A DNA stretch of 64,000 nucleotides, taken from NCBI GenBank assembly GCA_016714495.1, contig JADKDU010000003.1:310001-374000 (forward strand), written 5' to 3'. Source of the stretch: Hyphomonadaceae bacterium (GTDB lineage Bacteria; Pseudomonadota; Alphaproteobacteria; Caulobacterales; Hyphomonadaceae). Within the stretch, counting starts at the first letter, position 1. The number at the start of each line of letters is the position of its first letter. This document shows, piece after piece, positions 42,752 to 52,104 of the stretch. Position numbers and translations under genes: made by a program. The notes under the pieces were generated by a model. It worked only from the letters and a program-made list of their open reading frames with translations. It was not told the DNA's origin and ran no database searches.

Positions 42752-43744
42752 TTAGAGCATTGCGGGAATGACGCGATCCGGCGGCTTGTGACCATCGGCG
42801 AAGGTCTTGATGTTGATGATCACTTTCTCGCCCATGTCGACCCGGCCCTCGATCGTCGCCGAACTCATGTGCGGCAGAAGCACGACATTGCGCAGCGCCT
42901 TGAGGCGCGGGTTCACGTTCGGCTCGTTCTCGAACACGTCGAGCCCGGCGCCGGCGATCTCGCCGTTTTCGAGCGCCCGGATCAGCGCCGCTTCATCGAC
43001 GACTTCGCCGCGCGCCGTGTTCACCAGATAGGCTTCCGCCTTCATCAGCTTGATGCGACGCGCGCTCAGCAGGTGGAACGTCGCCGGCGTATGTGGACAA
43101 TTGATGGAGACGATGTCCATCCGCGCCAGCATCTGATCGAGGCTTTCCCAGTAGGTCGCCTCAAGCTGTTCGGCGAGCTGTTCGCGAACCGGCTTGCGGT
43201 TGTGATAGTGGATCTGGAGCCCGAACGCGCGGGCGCGGCGCGCCACAGCGGTGCCGATGCGGCCCATGCCGATGATGCCCAGTCGCTTTCCGTAGATACG
43301 GCGCCCAAGCATCCAGGTCGGCGACCAGCCGACGAACTGGCCCGCTTGCATTGCATTGACGCCATCCACGATCCGGCGCGGCGCGGCGAGGATCAGCGCC
43401 ATCGTCATGTCGGCCGTGTCTTCCGTCAGTACGCCCGGCGTGTTGGTCACGGTGATGCCGCGCGATACGCACGACTGCACGTCGATATTGTCCACCCCGA
43501 CGCCGAACTGCGCGATCAGCCTCAGCCTGTCGCCGGCCCGCGCCAGAACGCGACCGTCGATCTTGTCGGTTACGGTCGGCACCAGCACGTCGCAGCGTGC
43601 CGCAGCGTCACACAGCTGCTCGATCGTCATCGGCTGGTCGGTCGTGTTCAGCTCGACATCGAACAGCTCGCTCATGCGCGTTTCGACCGGCTCGGGAAGC
43701 CGGCGCGTGACGATGACCTTCACCTTCGGGCGGGACGTAGGCAT
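42752..43744 (-). CDS. D-isomer specific 2-hydroxyacid dehydrogenase (glyoxylate/hydroxypyruvate reductase-like)
   Basis: 330 aa. Rossmann NAD(P)-binding GIIGMGRIGTAVARRARAFG, VSINCPHTPATFHLL, NTARGEVVDEAALIRAL with the substrate Arg, and LLPHMSSAT with the catalytic His. D-2-hydroxyacid dehydrogenase family, most like glyoxylate reductase/glycerate dehydrogenase. Divergent from the following SH3 protein gene; a hydroxyacid dehydrogenase next to an SH3 gene recurs in alphaproteobacteria. Confidence 0.92.
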   Translation of the reverse strand: MPTSRPKVKVIVTRRLPEPVETRMSELFDVELNTTDQPMTIEQLCDAAARCDVLVPTVTDKIDGRVLARAGDRLRLIAQFGVGVDNIDVQSCVSRGITVTNTPGVLTEDTADMTMALILAAPRRIVDGVNAMQAGQFVGWSPTWMLGRRIYGKRLGIIGMGRIGTAVARRARAFGLQIHYHNRKPVREQLAEQLEATYWESLDQMLARMDIVSINCPHTPATFHLLSARRIKLMKAEAYLVNTARGEVVDEAALIRALENGEIAGAGLDVFENEPNVNPRLKALRNVVLLPHMSSATIEGRVDMGEKVIINIKTFADGHKPPDRVIPAML

Positions 43745-43970
43745 GCCTCGGCGCGTTCCTCTCGTTCTCGGTGCGCGGGCTGCCCCGTCTCACCTTTCAG
43801 GCGGTGTAGCAAGGCGAACCCGTTGGGCCAACCAGCTCCCCTTCTCCACGACACAATACTCATATGGCAAACGCAGGATTCATCTCGTTTTGCGGCGTGT
43901 GGTTAAGCGCACTTTCACCACCCCGTGTTTTGTTGGCCTTCCGCCTCTCATCACGAGGAAATGCCGCGCC

Positions 43971-44537
43971 GTGAGCGAAAAACGCACCCGTCTCGTCACT
44001 TTGCTTGCTGTTGCGCAGATTTTTGGCGCCGCGGCCGCCTATGCGCAGGACCAGCTCACGCCGGGCAGCTTCAAGGCCTACGCGCCGGAAGCGATGGAGC
44101 CGCGGATGAGCGATTTCTCGGGAAAGCCGGTGCCGCGATATGCCAGCCTGCGGCATGACATGGTCAACGGCCGCGCCGGCCCCAGCCTCGATTATCCCAT
44201 CCGCTGGACCTACGAGCGCGCCGGCCTGCCGGTCGTGATCGTGCGGGAAAGCCAGGACTGGCGCAAAATCCGCGATCCGCTGGGCGACGAGGTCTGGGTG
44301 AACAAATCCCAGCTCGCCGCCGAGCGCACCGCCATCACCACAGACACCGGCGCGATGTTCCGCGACGCCAATCCCCGCTCGGAGCGTATCGCCCGTTTTG
44401 CAGCCGGCGCCGTGGTTTCCCTCGGAGATTGCACCGGAACATGGTGCCAGGCGACCGCAGAGGGCCGCGAAGGCTGGATTCGCCGCGCCCAGCTCTGGGG
44501 AATTGACCCCCTGACGAGCGCCCCCGGAAATCACTAG
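43971..44537 (+). CDS. Exported protein with two SH3-like domains
   Basis: 188 aa from GTG 43971, with GAGGA upstream; upstream readings overlap the hydroxyacid dehydrogenase antisense and lack protein character. Signal peptide VSEKRTRLVTLLAVAQIFGAAAAYAQ. Two SH3 repeats: RHDMVNGRAGPSLDYPIRW to WVNKSQL, and TAITTDTGAMFRDAN to GWIRRAQLWGID. A possible disulfide sits in DCTGTWCQ. A peptidoglycan-binding or envelope role is likely by analogy. Confidence 0.82.
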   Translation: MSEKRTRLVTLLAVAQIFGAAAAYAQDQLTPGSFKAYAPEAMEPRMSDFSGKPVPRYASLRHDMVNGRAGPSLDYPIRWTYERAGLPVVIVRESQDWRKIRDPLGDEVWVNKSQLAAERTAITTDTGAMFRDANPRSERIARFAAGAVVSLGDCTGTWCQATAEGREGWIRRAQLWGIDPLTSAPGNH

Positions 44538-44620
44538 GATTTTGCTGCGGGCGCGTCCCCGTCACCGCGCTTGAGCCCCCTATCCCCCCGTGTTAACCGG
44601 CCTCTCCTCCGGAGCGGCCA

Positions 44621-45163
44621 ATGACTCAGACTCACAAGGCGCCTCACGCTTTTCATACGCCGCAGGCGTCCTACGGCTATGAGGACCTGCTGAAGAGTGG
44701 GCGCGGCGAGCTTTTTGGGCCCGGCAACGCCCAGCTCCCGACCCCGCCCATGCTGATGCTCGACCGTATCAACGAGATCACGCTCGATGGCGGCGCCGCA
44801 AAACGCGGTCACATCGTTGCGGAACTCGATATCAACCCCGATCTCTGGTTTTTCAAATGCCATTTCCCGGGGGATCCCGTGATGCCGGGCTGCCTTGGCC
44901 TTGACGCAATGTGGCAACTGGTTGGCTTCTGGCTCGGCTGGTCCGGCTCGCCCGGAAAGGGCCGGGCGCTGGGCGTTGGCGAGTGCAAGTTTACCGGGCA
45001 GGTTACGCCGGACAGGAAGCTGGTGCGCTACGAAATCGACATCCGCCGGGCGATTCGCTCGCACCTGACCATGGGCATCGCTGACGGGACTGTGTTCCTG
45101 GATGGCGAAAAGATTTACCAGGCCAAGGACATGAAAGTTGGCTTGATCTTGCCCGCCGCGTAA
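44621..45163 (+). CDS. fabA: 3-hydroxydecanoyl-ACP dehydratase/isomerase
   Basis: 180 aa. Makes the cis-3-decenoyl-ACP that starts unsaturated fatty acid synthesis. Hot-dog fold with the catalytic His in FKCHFPGDPVMPGCLGLDA (His near 81) and Asp in the same block; ends KDMKVGLI. GGAG lies just upstream. First gene of the fabA-fabB pair; fabB starts 62 nt after its stop. Confidence 0.96.
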   Translation: MTQTHKAPHAFHTPQASYGYEDLLKSGRGELFGPGNAQLPTPPMLMLDRINEITLDGGAAKRGHIVAELDINPDLWFFKCHFPGDPVMPGCLGLDAMWQLVGFWLGWSGSPGKGRALGVGECKFTGQVTPDRKLVRYEIDIRRAIRSHLTMGIADGTVFLDGEKIYQAKDMKVGLILPAA

Positions 45164-45225
45164 AAATCACGGCTGGGCATCGCCACATCACTGGCGGAAC
45201 GCCGTCGACAAGGGAGCTGCACGCC

Positions 45226-46467
45226 ATGGCCGCCAACGGCCCAGATCTTCGCCGGGTAGTCGTCACGGGGATGGGCATCGTGTCCTCCATTGGCGACACG
45301 ATTCGCGAAGTCACGGACAGCCTCAAGAATGGCGTGTCCGGCATCTCCTTCAGCCAGGAATATGCCGACAAGGGATTCAGGTCCCAGGTCTATGGCAAGC
45401 CGAAAGCCATGCCGGGCGACCATGTCGACAAGCGCGCCATGCGCTTCATGGGCGATGGCGCCGGCTGGTGCCATATGGCGATGACGCAGGCGATCGCCGA
45501 TGCAGGCCTCGAGCAGCAGCACATCACAAATCCGCGCACCGGCCTGATCGTCGGCACCGGGGGGCCGTCGACGCGCGCGATCGTAGAGGCTGCGGACTCG
45601 ACCCGCGAAAAGGGCTCGCCCCGCCGCGTCGGCCCGTTCGCCGTGCCCAAAGCGATGTCCTCAACTGCGTCGGCGACGCTCTCGACCCTCTTCAAGATTC
45701 TCGGCGTGAACTATTCGATCTCGTCAGCCTGCACGACCTCGCTGCATTGCGTGGGCGCCGCGACCGAACAGATCCAGTGGGGTAAGCAAGACGTTATGTT
45801 CGCCGGTGGCGGGGAAGAACTCGACTGGACCCTGTCATGCCTTTTCGACGGCCTCGGCGCCATGTCCTCAAAATACAATGCCGAACCGCACCGAGCCTCG
45901 CGCGCGTTCGACGCTGACCGCGACGGCTTCGTTATCGCCGGCGGCGCCGGCATGCTGGTGCTCGAAGAATACGAACACGCCAAGCGCCGCGGCGCGACCA
46001 TCTACGGCGAAATCGCCGGCTATGGCGCAACCTCGGATGGCCACGACATGGTCGCCCCCTCTGGCGAAGGCGCAGCCCGCGCCATGAAGCTGGCCCTGGC
46101 GCAGGCCGGCCGCTCGCCCGACTATCTTAATCCGCACGCCACCTCCACGCTTGTCGGCGACGTGAAAGAACTGGAAGCCGTCCGCGAAGTCTTCGGCCAG
46201 CAGGCCGCCGACCAGCCGATGATCTCCGCCACCAAGTCGATGACGGGCCACTCGCTCGGCGGCGCCGGCGTACAGGAGCTGATCTACTCGTTGATCATGA
46301 TGAAGGAGAGATTCGTCGCTCCGTCGATCAACATCGACAAGCTCGACCCGCTCGCCTACGGCGTGAACATCATCCGCGAGGCCCGCGAAGCGGTCATCAA
46401 GATGGTGATGTCCAACTCCTTCGGCTTCGGCGGCACCAACGGCTCGGTAATGGTCGCGAAGGTCTGA
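45226..46467 (+). CDS. fabB: 3-oxoacyl-ACP synthase I (KAS I)
   Basis: 413 aa. Condensing enzyme partner of FabA in unsaturated fatty acid synthesis. Catalytic Cys in ISSACTTSLHCVG (near 169), the two His in NPHATSTLVGD and ATKSMTGHSLGGAG, and SNSFGFGGTNGSVM at the C-terminus. GGGAGC lies upstream of the ATG. Complete length. Confidence 0.96.
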   Translation: MAANGPDLRRVVVTGMGIVSSIGDTIREVTDSLKNGVSGISFSQEYADKGFRSQVYGKPKAMPGDHVDKRAMRFMGDGAGWCHMAMTQAIADAGLEQQHITNPRTGLIVGTGGPSTRAIVEAADSTREKGSPRRVGPFAVPKAMSSTASATLSTLFKILGVNYSISSACTTSLHCVGAATEQIQWGKQDVMFAGGGEELDWTLSCLFDGLGAMSSKYNAEPHRASRAFDADRDGFVIAGGAGMLVLEEYEHAKRRGATIYGEIAGYGATSDGHDMVAPSGEGAARAMKLALAQAGRSPDYLNPHATSTLVGDVKELEAVREVFGQQAADQPMISATKSMTGHSLGGAGVQELIYSLIMMKERFVAPSINIDKLDPLAYGVNIIREAREAVIKMVMSNSFGFGGTNGSVMVAKV

Positions 46468-46483
46468 CCCTTCGCGTCAGGTC

Positions 46484-46918
46484 CTAGCCGCGCTTCTGCG
46501 CTTCCATTTGCGCCATCTGTTCGCGCTCGATAGCTGCCGCTTCCGGGCCGAAGTCTTCTGGCGTCCACACGGGGCGGATCTCGATGACCTCGCCGGCCGG
46601 GCATGGCGCCTGACGCGCCCAGCCAACGGCGTCCTCGAGCGACGCACACTCAATGATCCAATATCCGCCGAGTACCTCCTTGGTCTCGGTGAAGGGGCCA
46701 TCCAGCACGATCGTTTTGCCGCCGCCCTCATACTTCACACGCGCGCCATGGCGTGTCGGCTTCAACCCTTCTCCGCCGAGCATGATCCCGGCGTCCACCA
46801 TACGCTGGTTGAAAGCCATCATGTCTTCGAGAAGCTTCTGCCCTTCCGGCCCATCCGGCACGGGCGACCGCTCCGTTTCGGCAGCCGGTCCGGGATACAT
46901 CAGCATGACAAAGCGCAT
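46484..46918 (-). CDS. YCII-related (DGPF) domain protein
   Basis: 144 aa from ATG 46918, preceded by AAGGAGAAT. A YCII-type domain: MRFVMLMYPGP, GGKTIVLDGPFTETKEVLGGYWIIE, SLEDAVGWARQAPC and EIRPVWTPEDF. The DGPFTETKEVLGGY block is the family hallmark. Members are small single-domain proteins of largely unknown function, often near sigma factor genes; none is here. It separates fabB from fabI on the opposite strand. Confidence 0.85.
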   Translation of the reverse strand: MRFVMLMYPGPAAETERSPVPDGPEGQKLLEDMMAFNQRMVDAGIMLGGEGLKPTRHGARVKYEGGGKTIVLDGPFTETKEVLGGYWIIECASLEDAVGWARQAPCPAGEVIEIRPVWTPEDFGPEAAAIEREQMAQMEAQKRG

Positions 46919-47558
46919 TGGATTCTCCTTGTTCCGGCCAGAGGACGGAACGGCGAAAACCGATCCTACATTCTGCACCCAGGATTCTTAAAGGCAGTTT
47001 CAAAGACTTCCGATTGGCAGGGCGCCGGCTCGGTGGCGGTTACGAAGGCCTCACCACGGCCGCCCGACGTCATCCTCGCTGCCGCGCCGGCGCATAACCC
47101 CGCATCATTTCGCCGCCAATGCGAGGGACGGCTATCCCCGTTCCCCGCGCTTGCGCCAACCAATTCAACCCCCTCGCGGAATGCAATTGGGGGCGGGATA
47201 CACCCACCCCACACCCAGCCCGCCTACTCCGCGCCCCTTCACGTCGCCAGTTCTGACGCGCTGACCTTCCTGCGGGCTCATCGGCGCGATGCTCATGGGC
47301 TTCTTCATCCCGATTGCCCTGTTCTGCCGCACGACAATCGCGACCGGCATGCGCAATGCCTTTGTGAATCAGCTTCGCCCGATCGAACCAAGCAGAGCTG
47401 ACGCGACTTTTGGTGCAATTCGCCGACAGCTCGGGACGAGCCCGCGCCCGCCAATCCGCCTACCCTGCCGCTTGCCGCGGGTCGCAGCCGCATGCGCGCT
47501 GAAACTTGACGCGCCTGCCCCGCTCACCTACCCCGCGATCTCAGAAAAGGAGCCTCCC
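46919..47558. other. Unassigned region between YCII gene and fabI
   Basis: About 640 bp with no gene I can support. Plus- and minus-strand readings through it have poor protein character. No Irr-type regulator, as is often found near fabA in other alphaproteobacteria, is present. It presumably carries the fabI promoter; a TTGACG at 47506-47511 is the best -35-like sequence but lacks a good -10. Confidence 0.5.
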
Positions 47559-48392
47559 ATGGCCGACTGGACCTTCCCCAAAGGGGACCTGATGAAGGGC
47601 AAGCGCGGCCTCGTCATGGGCGTCGCCAACGACAAGTCGATTGCCTGGGGCATCGCCCGGCAGATCGCGGCGCAGGGCGCCGAGATCGCATTCACCTACC
47701 AGGGCGAGAACCTCGAGCGCCGTGTACGCCCGCTGGTCGAATCCATTGGCATGGACACGATGATCTCCGCCGACGTGACGGACGACGCCAGCATGGACGC
47801 CGCCTTCGCGCAGATCGCGGCCAAGTGGGGCAAGATCGACTTCCTCGTCCACTCCATCGCCTTCGCCGGCAAGGAAGAGCTGCAGGGCTCCATGGTGGCC
47901 AACACGACGCGCGAGGGCTTCCGCCGCGCGATGGACATATCGGTCTACAGCTTCATCGACTGCTCGCGCCGTGCGTCCGAGATCATGCCCGATGGCGGGT
48001 CGATCGTGTGCATGACCTATCTAGGCGCCGAGCGCACCGTGCCGTCGTACAATGTGATGGGCGTGGCAAAGGCGGCGCTTGAGGCCTCCACCCGTTATGC
48101 CGCACGCGACCTCGGCACGAAGGGCATCCGCGTGAACGCCATCTCGGCGGGCGCGATGCGCACGCTTTCGCTGGCGGGCATCAAGGGCGGCAAGGGTCTG
48201 ATGAGCACAGGCCGGGACTGGTCGCTGCTGAAGGAAGACACTTCGATGGAAGGCGTGGCTGGCTGCGCCTTGTATCTGCTCTCGCCGATCGGCCGCTCGA
48301 TCACGGGCGAGGTCGTGCACGTGGACGCAGGCTTCCACATCGTGGGCGTCCCCGACATTCAGGATGGCGGCGCAAGTCCGGCGGGCGCCTGA
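47559..48392 (+). CDS. fabI: Enoyl-ACP reductase (NADH), FabI
   Basis: 277 aa from ATG 47559 with AAAAGGAG in front. SDR fold with KRGLVMGVANDKSIAWGIA for NADH, the FabI catalytic pattern Tyr-x6-Lys in SYNVMGVAKAALE, and the C-terminal STGRDW-SLLKEDTSMEG-V. Last step of each fatty acid elongation cycle and the triclosan target. Runs separately from fabA-fabB because the YCII gene lies between. Confidence 0.95.
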   Translation: MADWTFPKGDLMKGKRGLVMGVANDKSIAWGIARQIAAQGAEIAFTYQGENLERRVRPLVESIGMDTMISADVTDDASMDAAFAQIAAKWGKIDFLVHSIAFAGKEELQGSMVANTTREGFRRAMDISVYSFIDCSRRASEIMPDGGSIVCMTYLGAERTVPSYNVMGVAKAALEASTRYAARDLGTKGIRVNAISAGAMRTLSLAGIKGGKGLMSTGRDWSLLKEDTSMEGVAGCALYLLSPIGRSITGEVVHVDAGFHIVGVPDIQDGGASPAGA

Positions 48393-48401
48393 TCGAAACA
48401 C

Positions 48402-48641
48402 TCAGTGCGTGTCGGCTATGTCGTAGGACGCCAGGGCGCCCTGCTGCGCCATCGTCATAGCCTGATTGGCCGCCTTCATGACCCAGCCGTCGGGTGACGC
48501 CAGAAGCATAATCGCGCCAAAGGCCAGTCCGATAAATGCAGTAGCTGCGAGCGTTACAGCCGCTAGGCAGTATAAGTTCTCACGGGCATGTTTGGCTCCC
48601 GACGCCTCGTCCCGTGCTGAACTCTGAAAGCCCATATCCAC
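48402..48641 (-). CDS. Small single-span membrane protein
   Basis: 79 aa behind a very good GAGGAGG, 5 nt before the ATG. One hydrophobic helix, LAAVTLAATAFIGLAFGAIMLL (about 26-47); flanks are charged, ending ASYDIADTH. No family recognised. It ends 10 nt from the convergent fabI stop. The 207-nt gap upstream holds nothing I can support. Confidence 0.65.
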   Translation of the reverse strand: MDMGFQSSARDEASGAKHARENLYCLAAVTLAATAFIGLAFGAIMLLASPDGWVMKAANQAMTMAQQGALASYDIADTH

Positions 48642-48848
48642 CTCCTCACTCGGACAAGCGCCTCTGCGCTTTGCCGCTCACGCAGCTCGGGCGACCGACG
48701 GCCAACCCAAAGCGCAACTTGCGAGCTCATGCGGGCCCGCACAGGGAGGAATCTCGGTGGGGAGGTGAGGCCGTTTGGCGTTTACGCCTTCAGGCTCTGT
48801 ATCTGTAACCTAGCTCACGTTTTCGCGACCATCAACGTGATTTGTGTT

Positions 48849-49121
48849 TTATGTCGGAGACTGAGCAGTTTCCGGAATTGCCGGAGCAGGGCCGCCCGGG
48901 CCGGGCGTCGGCGCGACATCTTCCACGATTCTATTATCCGCCGTCACGGGTTTGGCCTGCAGGGCGAGCATGACCGCGTAAGCCGCAACCACGAGCCCGA
49001 TGCTGATCACCAGCACCCAGATCATGCCTTTAACGTTCTGGCCCTGACGCGCACGCTGGGACGAGATGTTCTTTGTCGCCGGCTGATTGGGGTCTGTTTC
49101 GTCCAAGCCAACTCGCGCCAT
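48849..49121 (-). CDS. Small single-span membrane protein
   Basis: 90 aa with AGGAGG before the ATG. The first 30 residues are hydrophilic (MARVGLDETDPNQPATKNIS), then one helix VKGMIWVLVISIGLVVAAYAVMLAL (about 30-54), and a Pro-rich tail (APTPGPGGPAPAIPETAQ). No family recognised. Same strand as udk and rbfA, 87 nt downstream of udk, so it may be the tail of that unit. Confidence 0.65.
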   Translation of the reverse strand: MARVGLDETDPNQPATKNISSQRARQGQNVKGMIWVLVISIGLVVAAYAVMLALQAKPVTADNRIVEDVAPTPGPGGPAPAIPETAQSPT

Positions 49122-49208
49122 CTGAATTCCTCCTGGCCGCCACGCACGGCCTGTCGGAGTGGAACACGTTGTTTCGCGGAGGGTTCCCTGCGCCGCGCTC
49201 CGCCTCAG

Positions 49209-49901
49209 CTAACCTGAAGTCGCGACGCCCAGCTTCTGGAGCTGCGTCCATACCGGCGCGACAAGGCGATCGATCGAATCCGCATCGGGGGGCGCATCAA
49301 CATCCGGCGACGCCACTTCGCAGGACACCACGATATCGCAGATATATCGCGCCGGATCGATAAAGCGCGCCTGCGCCGCGCGCACAAAGCGAAGGTATTG
49401 CTGAATCACGCTCTCAGCGCTCCTCCCCCGCTCCGCCTCGTCCCGCCGAATACGCCGGATCAATCGTAGATCCGCCGGCGCATCCACAAAAACGGTCAGG
49501 TCGAACAGCTTCGCAAACGAAGGATCCGAAAGAACATGAATGCCCTCGATGATCACGACCGGCCGCGCCTCAACACGCTTGGTGACGCCCGGCACGCGGT
49601 CATGCTTCGCGAATTCGTAGACCGGCTGTTCGACGCTTTCGCCACATCTTAGCGCCTCGATGTCGCGCCGCAGATTGGCCATGTCCTTGTTGACGGGGTC
49701 GTCAAAATTGAAAGTCCGCTCCAACTCTCCATGCGACATCGCCAGCGCCGCTGGCCCATAGTGCGCCCGTCCGAAATAGTAATGGTCCTCTGTCACTAGC
49801 TGACAGGTCTCCGCCCCCAGCCGCGCGTAAAGAGCGCGCGCGAGCGTGGTCTTGCCCGAGCCTGATCCTCCGGTGACCGCGATCATGAAGCACGGGGTCA
49901 T
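49209..49901 (-). CDS. udk: Uridine kinase family protein
   Basis: 230 aa. P-loop GGSGSGKTT at 11-19, then TEDHYYFGRAHY, FNFDDP, VIIEGIHVL and VFVDAPADLRLIRRIRRDEAERGRS, matching uridine kinase (pyrimidine salvage). Length is near normal. Starts 5 nt after the rbfA stop, so the two form an operon. Substrate assignment is by family. Confidence 0.87.
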   Translation of the reverse strand: MTPCFMIAVTGGSGSGKTTLARALYARLGAETCQLVTEDHYYFGRAHYGPAALAMSHGELERTFNFDDPVNKDMANLRRDIEALRCGESVEQPVYEFAKHDRVPGVTKRVEARPVVIIEGIHVLSDPSFAKLFDLTVFVDAPADLRLIRRIRRDEAERGRSAESVIQQYLRFVRAAQARFIDPARYICDIVVSCEVASPDVDAPPDADSIDRLVAPVWTQLQKLGVATSG

Positions 49902-49906
49902 GTCGC

Positions 49907-50335
49907 TCAGTCCTCGTCGCGCTTGACCAGGTCGCGCCGCACCCTTTCGGACGCCAGCAATTCCTCGATCCGCCGGGCTTCATCGTAGCTGTCGTCCGCG
50001 ATGAAGCGAAGGTTGGGCGTATAGCGCATGTCGATCTCGCGGCTCAGCCGACCGCGCATGAAACCGGCGACGCGGTTCAGGGCCGCCACCGTCTTGGCCA
50101 TGTCGTCTCCGCCCAAGGGAGCCGCAAACGCCGTGGCGTTCTTGAGGTCCGGCGAGATCCGCACCTCCGTAATAGTGATGGATTTCCCGTGCAGATCGGG
50201 GTCGGCAAACTCTTCCCGGGCGAAAATATCCGTCAGGGCGTGGCGAATCAGTTCCCCTGCGCGAAGCTGTCTTTGGGTGGGCGGTTTCATACGATCTTCA
50301 AAGGCCGCCGGGGCCGTGAAGTCAAGGACGCGCAT
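49907..50335 (-). CDS. rbfA: Ribosome-binding factor A
   Basis: 142 aa from ATG 50335; ATG 50290 (MKPPTQRQLRAG) is an equally plausible start nearer the conserved region. KH-like fold: RQLRAGELIRHALTDIF, SITITEVRISPDLKNATAF, MRGRLSREIDMRYTPNLRFIADDSYDEARRIEELL. Cold-shock 30S maturation factor. Usually directly after infB; here about 4 kb from it with other genes between. Confidence 0.92.
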   Translation of the reverse strand: MRVLDFTAPAAFEDRMKPPTQRQLRAGELIRHALTDIFAREEFADPDLHGKSITITEVRISPDLKNATAFAAPLGGDDMAKTVAALNRVAGFMRGRLSREIDMRYTPNLRFIADDSYDEARRIEELLASERVRRDLVKRDED

Positions 50336-50388
50336 GACCGGGATTTCTCTAGTAGGCCTTCCACGCATCCCGAACGGCCATAACCGCC

Positions 50389-50958
50389 ATGACCCGATCG
50401 GGCAGGCTGCGCAAATCCTTCTTCGCCTGAAGCGTCCACCAGGTCGCGCCGGAACTGATTGGAGCTACCTTCCTGTTTGGAAGTACGGACGGCGTGATCG
50501 TCGAACTGGAGGCCTATCACCACACAGAAGCCGCCGCCCATTCCTTTGGCGGCGTCACTGACCGCAATGCCGTGATGTTCGGCCCGGCAGGCTATGCCTA
50601 CATATACCGTTCCTACGGCCTCCACTGGTGCGTGAACTTCGTCTGCGAAAGAGCGGGCTCGGCCGCTGTTCTTATTCGCGCGGTTGACCCGGCAACGGGT
50701 ATTGCCTTGATGCGCCGCCGCCGCGGCCTCGCGGAAAAGCGTCTGCTTTGTTCCGGCCCCGGTCGCCTCACTCAGGCGATGGGCGTCACGCGCGCGCACA
50801 ATGGCTTGCCTTTAGACGAGGCGCCGTTCTCGCTCATCTCTCGCCCCGACAAGCCCGACATCGTCACAGGTCCCCGCATTGGAATCACTAAGGCGACGAA
50901 TCTACCATGGCGCTATGGCCTGGCTGGGTCGCCTCACCTCAGCAAACCGCTCCGATAG
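50389..50958 (+). pseudogene. mpg: 3-methyladenine DNA glycosylase (Mpg/AAG family) with in-frame TGA at codon 14
   Basis: From ATG 50389 the frame reads MTRSGRLRKSFFA, a TGA at 50428, then continues in the same frame SVHQVAPELIGATFLFG to a normal end, 189 codons in all, which is the usual Mpg length. VIVELEAYHHTEAAAHS, YAYIYRSYGLHWCVNFVC and the end GPRIGITKATNLPW are intact Mpg motifs. CGA (Arg) to TGA by one transition fits. Alternatively translation restarts at GTG 50494, losing about 35 N-terminal residues and the first helix/strand. It lies next to ada, another alkylation-repair gene. Confidence 0.72.
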
Positions 50959-51039
50959 TCGTGTCGTTTTTCCGGCCTCACGCCCTGCCAGAGCCTCTAT
51001 CTTGAGGCTACACAGACTAGACGCCAAATAGGCCAAACA

Positions 51040-52104
51040 ATGCTGAACCGCCTTCCTGATCACGATGAACTCTACGCCCACATCCAGCGCCGCAACCCGG
51101 AGCTCGACGGGGTGGTCTATGTTGGGGTGAAAACCACGGGCATCTTCTGTCGTCCGGTCTGCCCCGCACGCACGCCGCTTTCGAAGAACATCACCTTCTA
51201 CGGCTCGCCGGACGAAGCGCTCGCAGCCGGTCTTCGCCCGTGCAAACGCTGCCGCCCGCTGGACGACCCCAACGCACCGGGCGTCATTCTCGACAAGCTG
51301 CTGCGCCTCGTCGAGGAGGATCCCTCCCGCCGCTGGAGCGAGGACGATCTGCGTGATCTCGGCATCGAGCCCGCAACCGCACGCCGCCAGTTTCAGAAGC
51401 GCTTCGACATGAGTTTCTCGCAATACGCCCGTGCGCGTCGGCTCGGGCATGCCTTCAACACGATCAAGAATGGAAACACCGTGATCGAAGCCCAGTTCGA
51501 TGCCGGTTTTGAATCCGGCTCCGGCTTCCGCGAGGCCTTCTCCCGCACTTTTGGCGAGGCGCCGAACAAATCGCGCGCAGCCCTCACCTTCGCAATGGAC
51601 TGGATCGACACGCCGCTCGGCCCGATGCTCGCCATCGCTGACGACACGCACCTCCATATGCTGGAGTTTGTCGAGCGCCGGAAACTGCACGAGCATGTCG
51701 AGCGCTATCGCAAGCAGTTCAATGCAACGGTTCTGCCTGGTGATACAAATGCCCTGAAGCTCATCAAGCAGGAGCTTGCAGACTACTTCTCCGGCACGAG
51801 CCTCGTCTTCAAATCAAAGATCGCCAGTGCGGGCACCGAATTCCAGAACGAAGTCTGGCACGAACTCCGCCGTGTTCCGGCGGGCGTCACGCGCTCCTAT
51901 CAGGAAATGGCGGAACGTATCGGCCGGCCCACCGCAGTGCGCGCCGTCGCCAACGCCAATCGCCTAAATCGCTGCGCTATCATTACGCCCTGCCACCGCG
52001 TCATCGGCGCGGACGGCACGCTGACTGGGTATGCAGGCGGCCTCTGGCGCAAGCAATGGCTGCTCGACCACGAGCGTCGCCATACTGGGCAGACGCTGCT
52101 CTAG
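51040..52104 (+). CDS. ada: Ada: methylated-DNA repair and transcriptional activator
   Basis: 354 aa. N-terminal Ada zinc domain with four Cys (Cys37, Cys41, Cys68, Cys71: GIFCRPVCPAR and PCKRCRP). An AraC-type HTH region occupies about 80-180 (SRRWSEDDLRDLGI, GFESGSGFREAFSRTFG). C-terminal O6-alkylguanine transferase with VPAGVTRSYQEMAERIGRP and PCHRVIGADG, catalytic Cys near 319. Repairs methyl phosphotriesters and O6-methylguanine and turns on the adaptive response. It follows mpg by 81 nt. Confidence 0.95.
   Translation: MLNRLPDHDELYAHIQRRNPELDGVVYVGVKTTGIFCRPVCPARTPLSKNITFYGSPDEALAAGLRPCKRCRPLDDPNAPGVILDKLLRLVEEDPSRRWSEDDLRDLGIEPATARRQFQKRFDMSFSQYARARRLGHAFNTIKNGNTVIEAQFDAGFESGSGFREAFSRTFGEAPNKSRAALTFAMDWIDTPLGPMLAIADDTHLHMLEFVERRKLHEHVERYRKQFNATVLPGDTNALKLIKQELADYFSGTSLVFKSKIASAGTEFQNEVWHELRRVPAGVTRSYQEMAERIGRPTAVRAVANANRLNRCAIITPCHRVIGADGTLTGYAGGLWRKQWLLDHERRHTGQTLL

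Noticed and set aside
46985..47558. Coding frame running into fabI from 47289
   Set aside because: The stretch before 47559 has no similarity to FabI and the start at 47559 has a proper AAAAGGAG.
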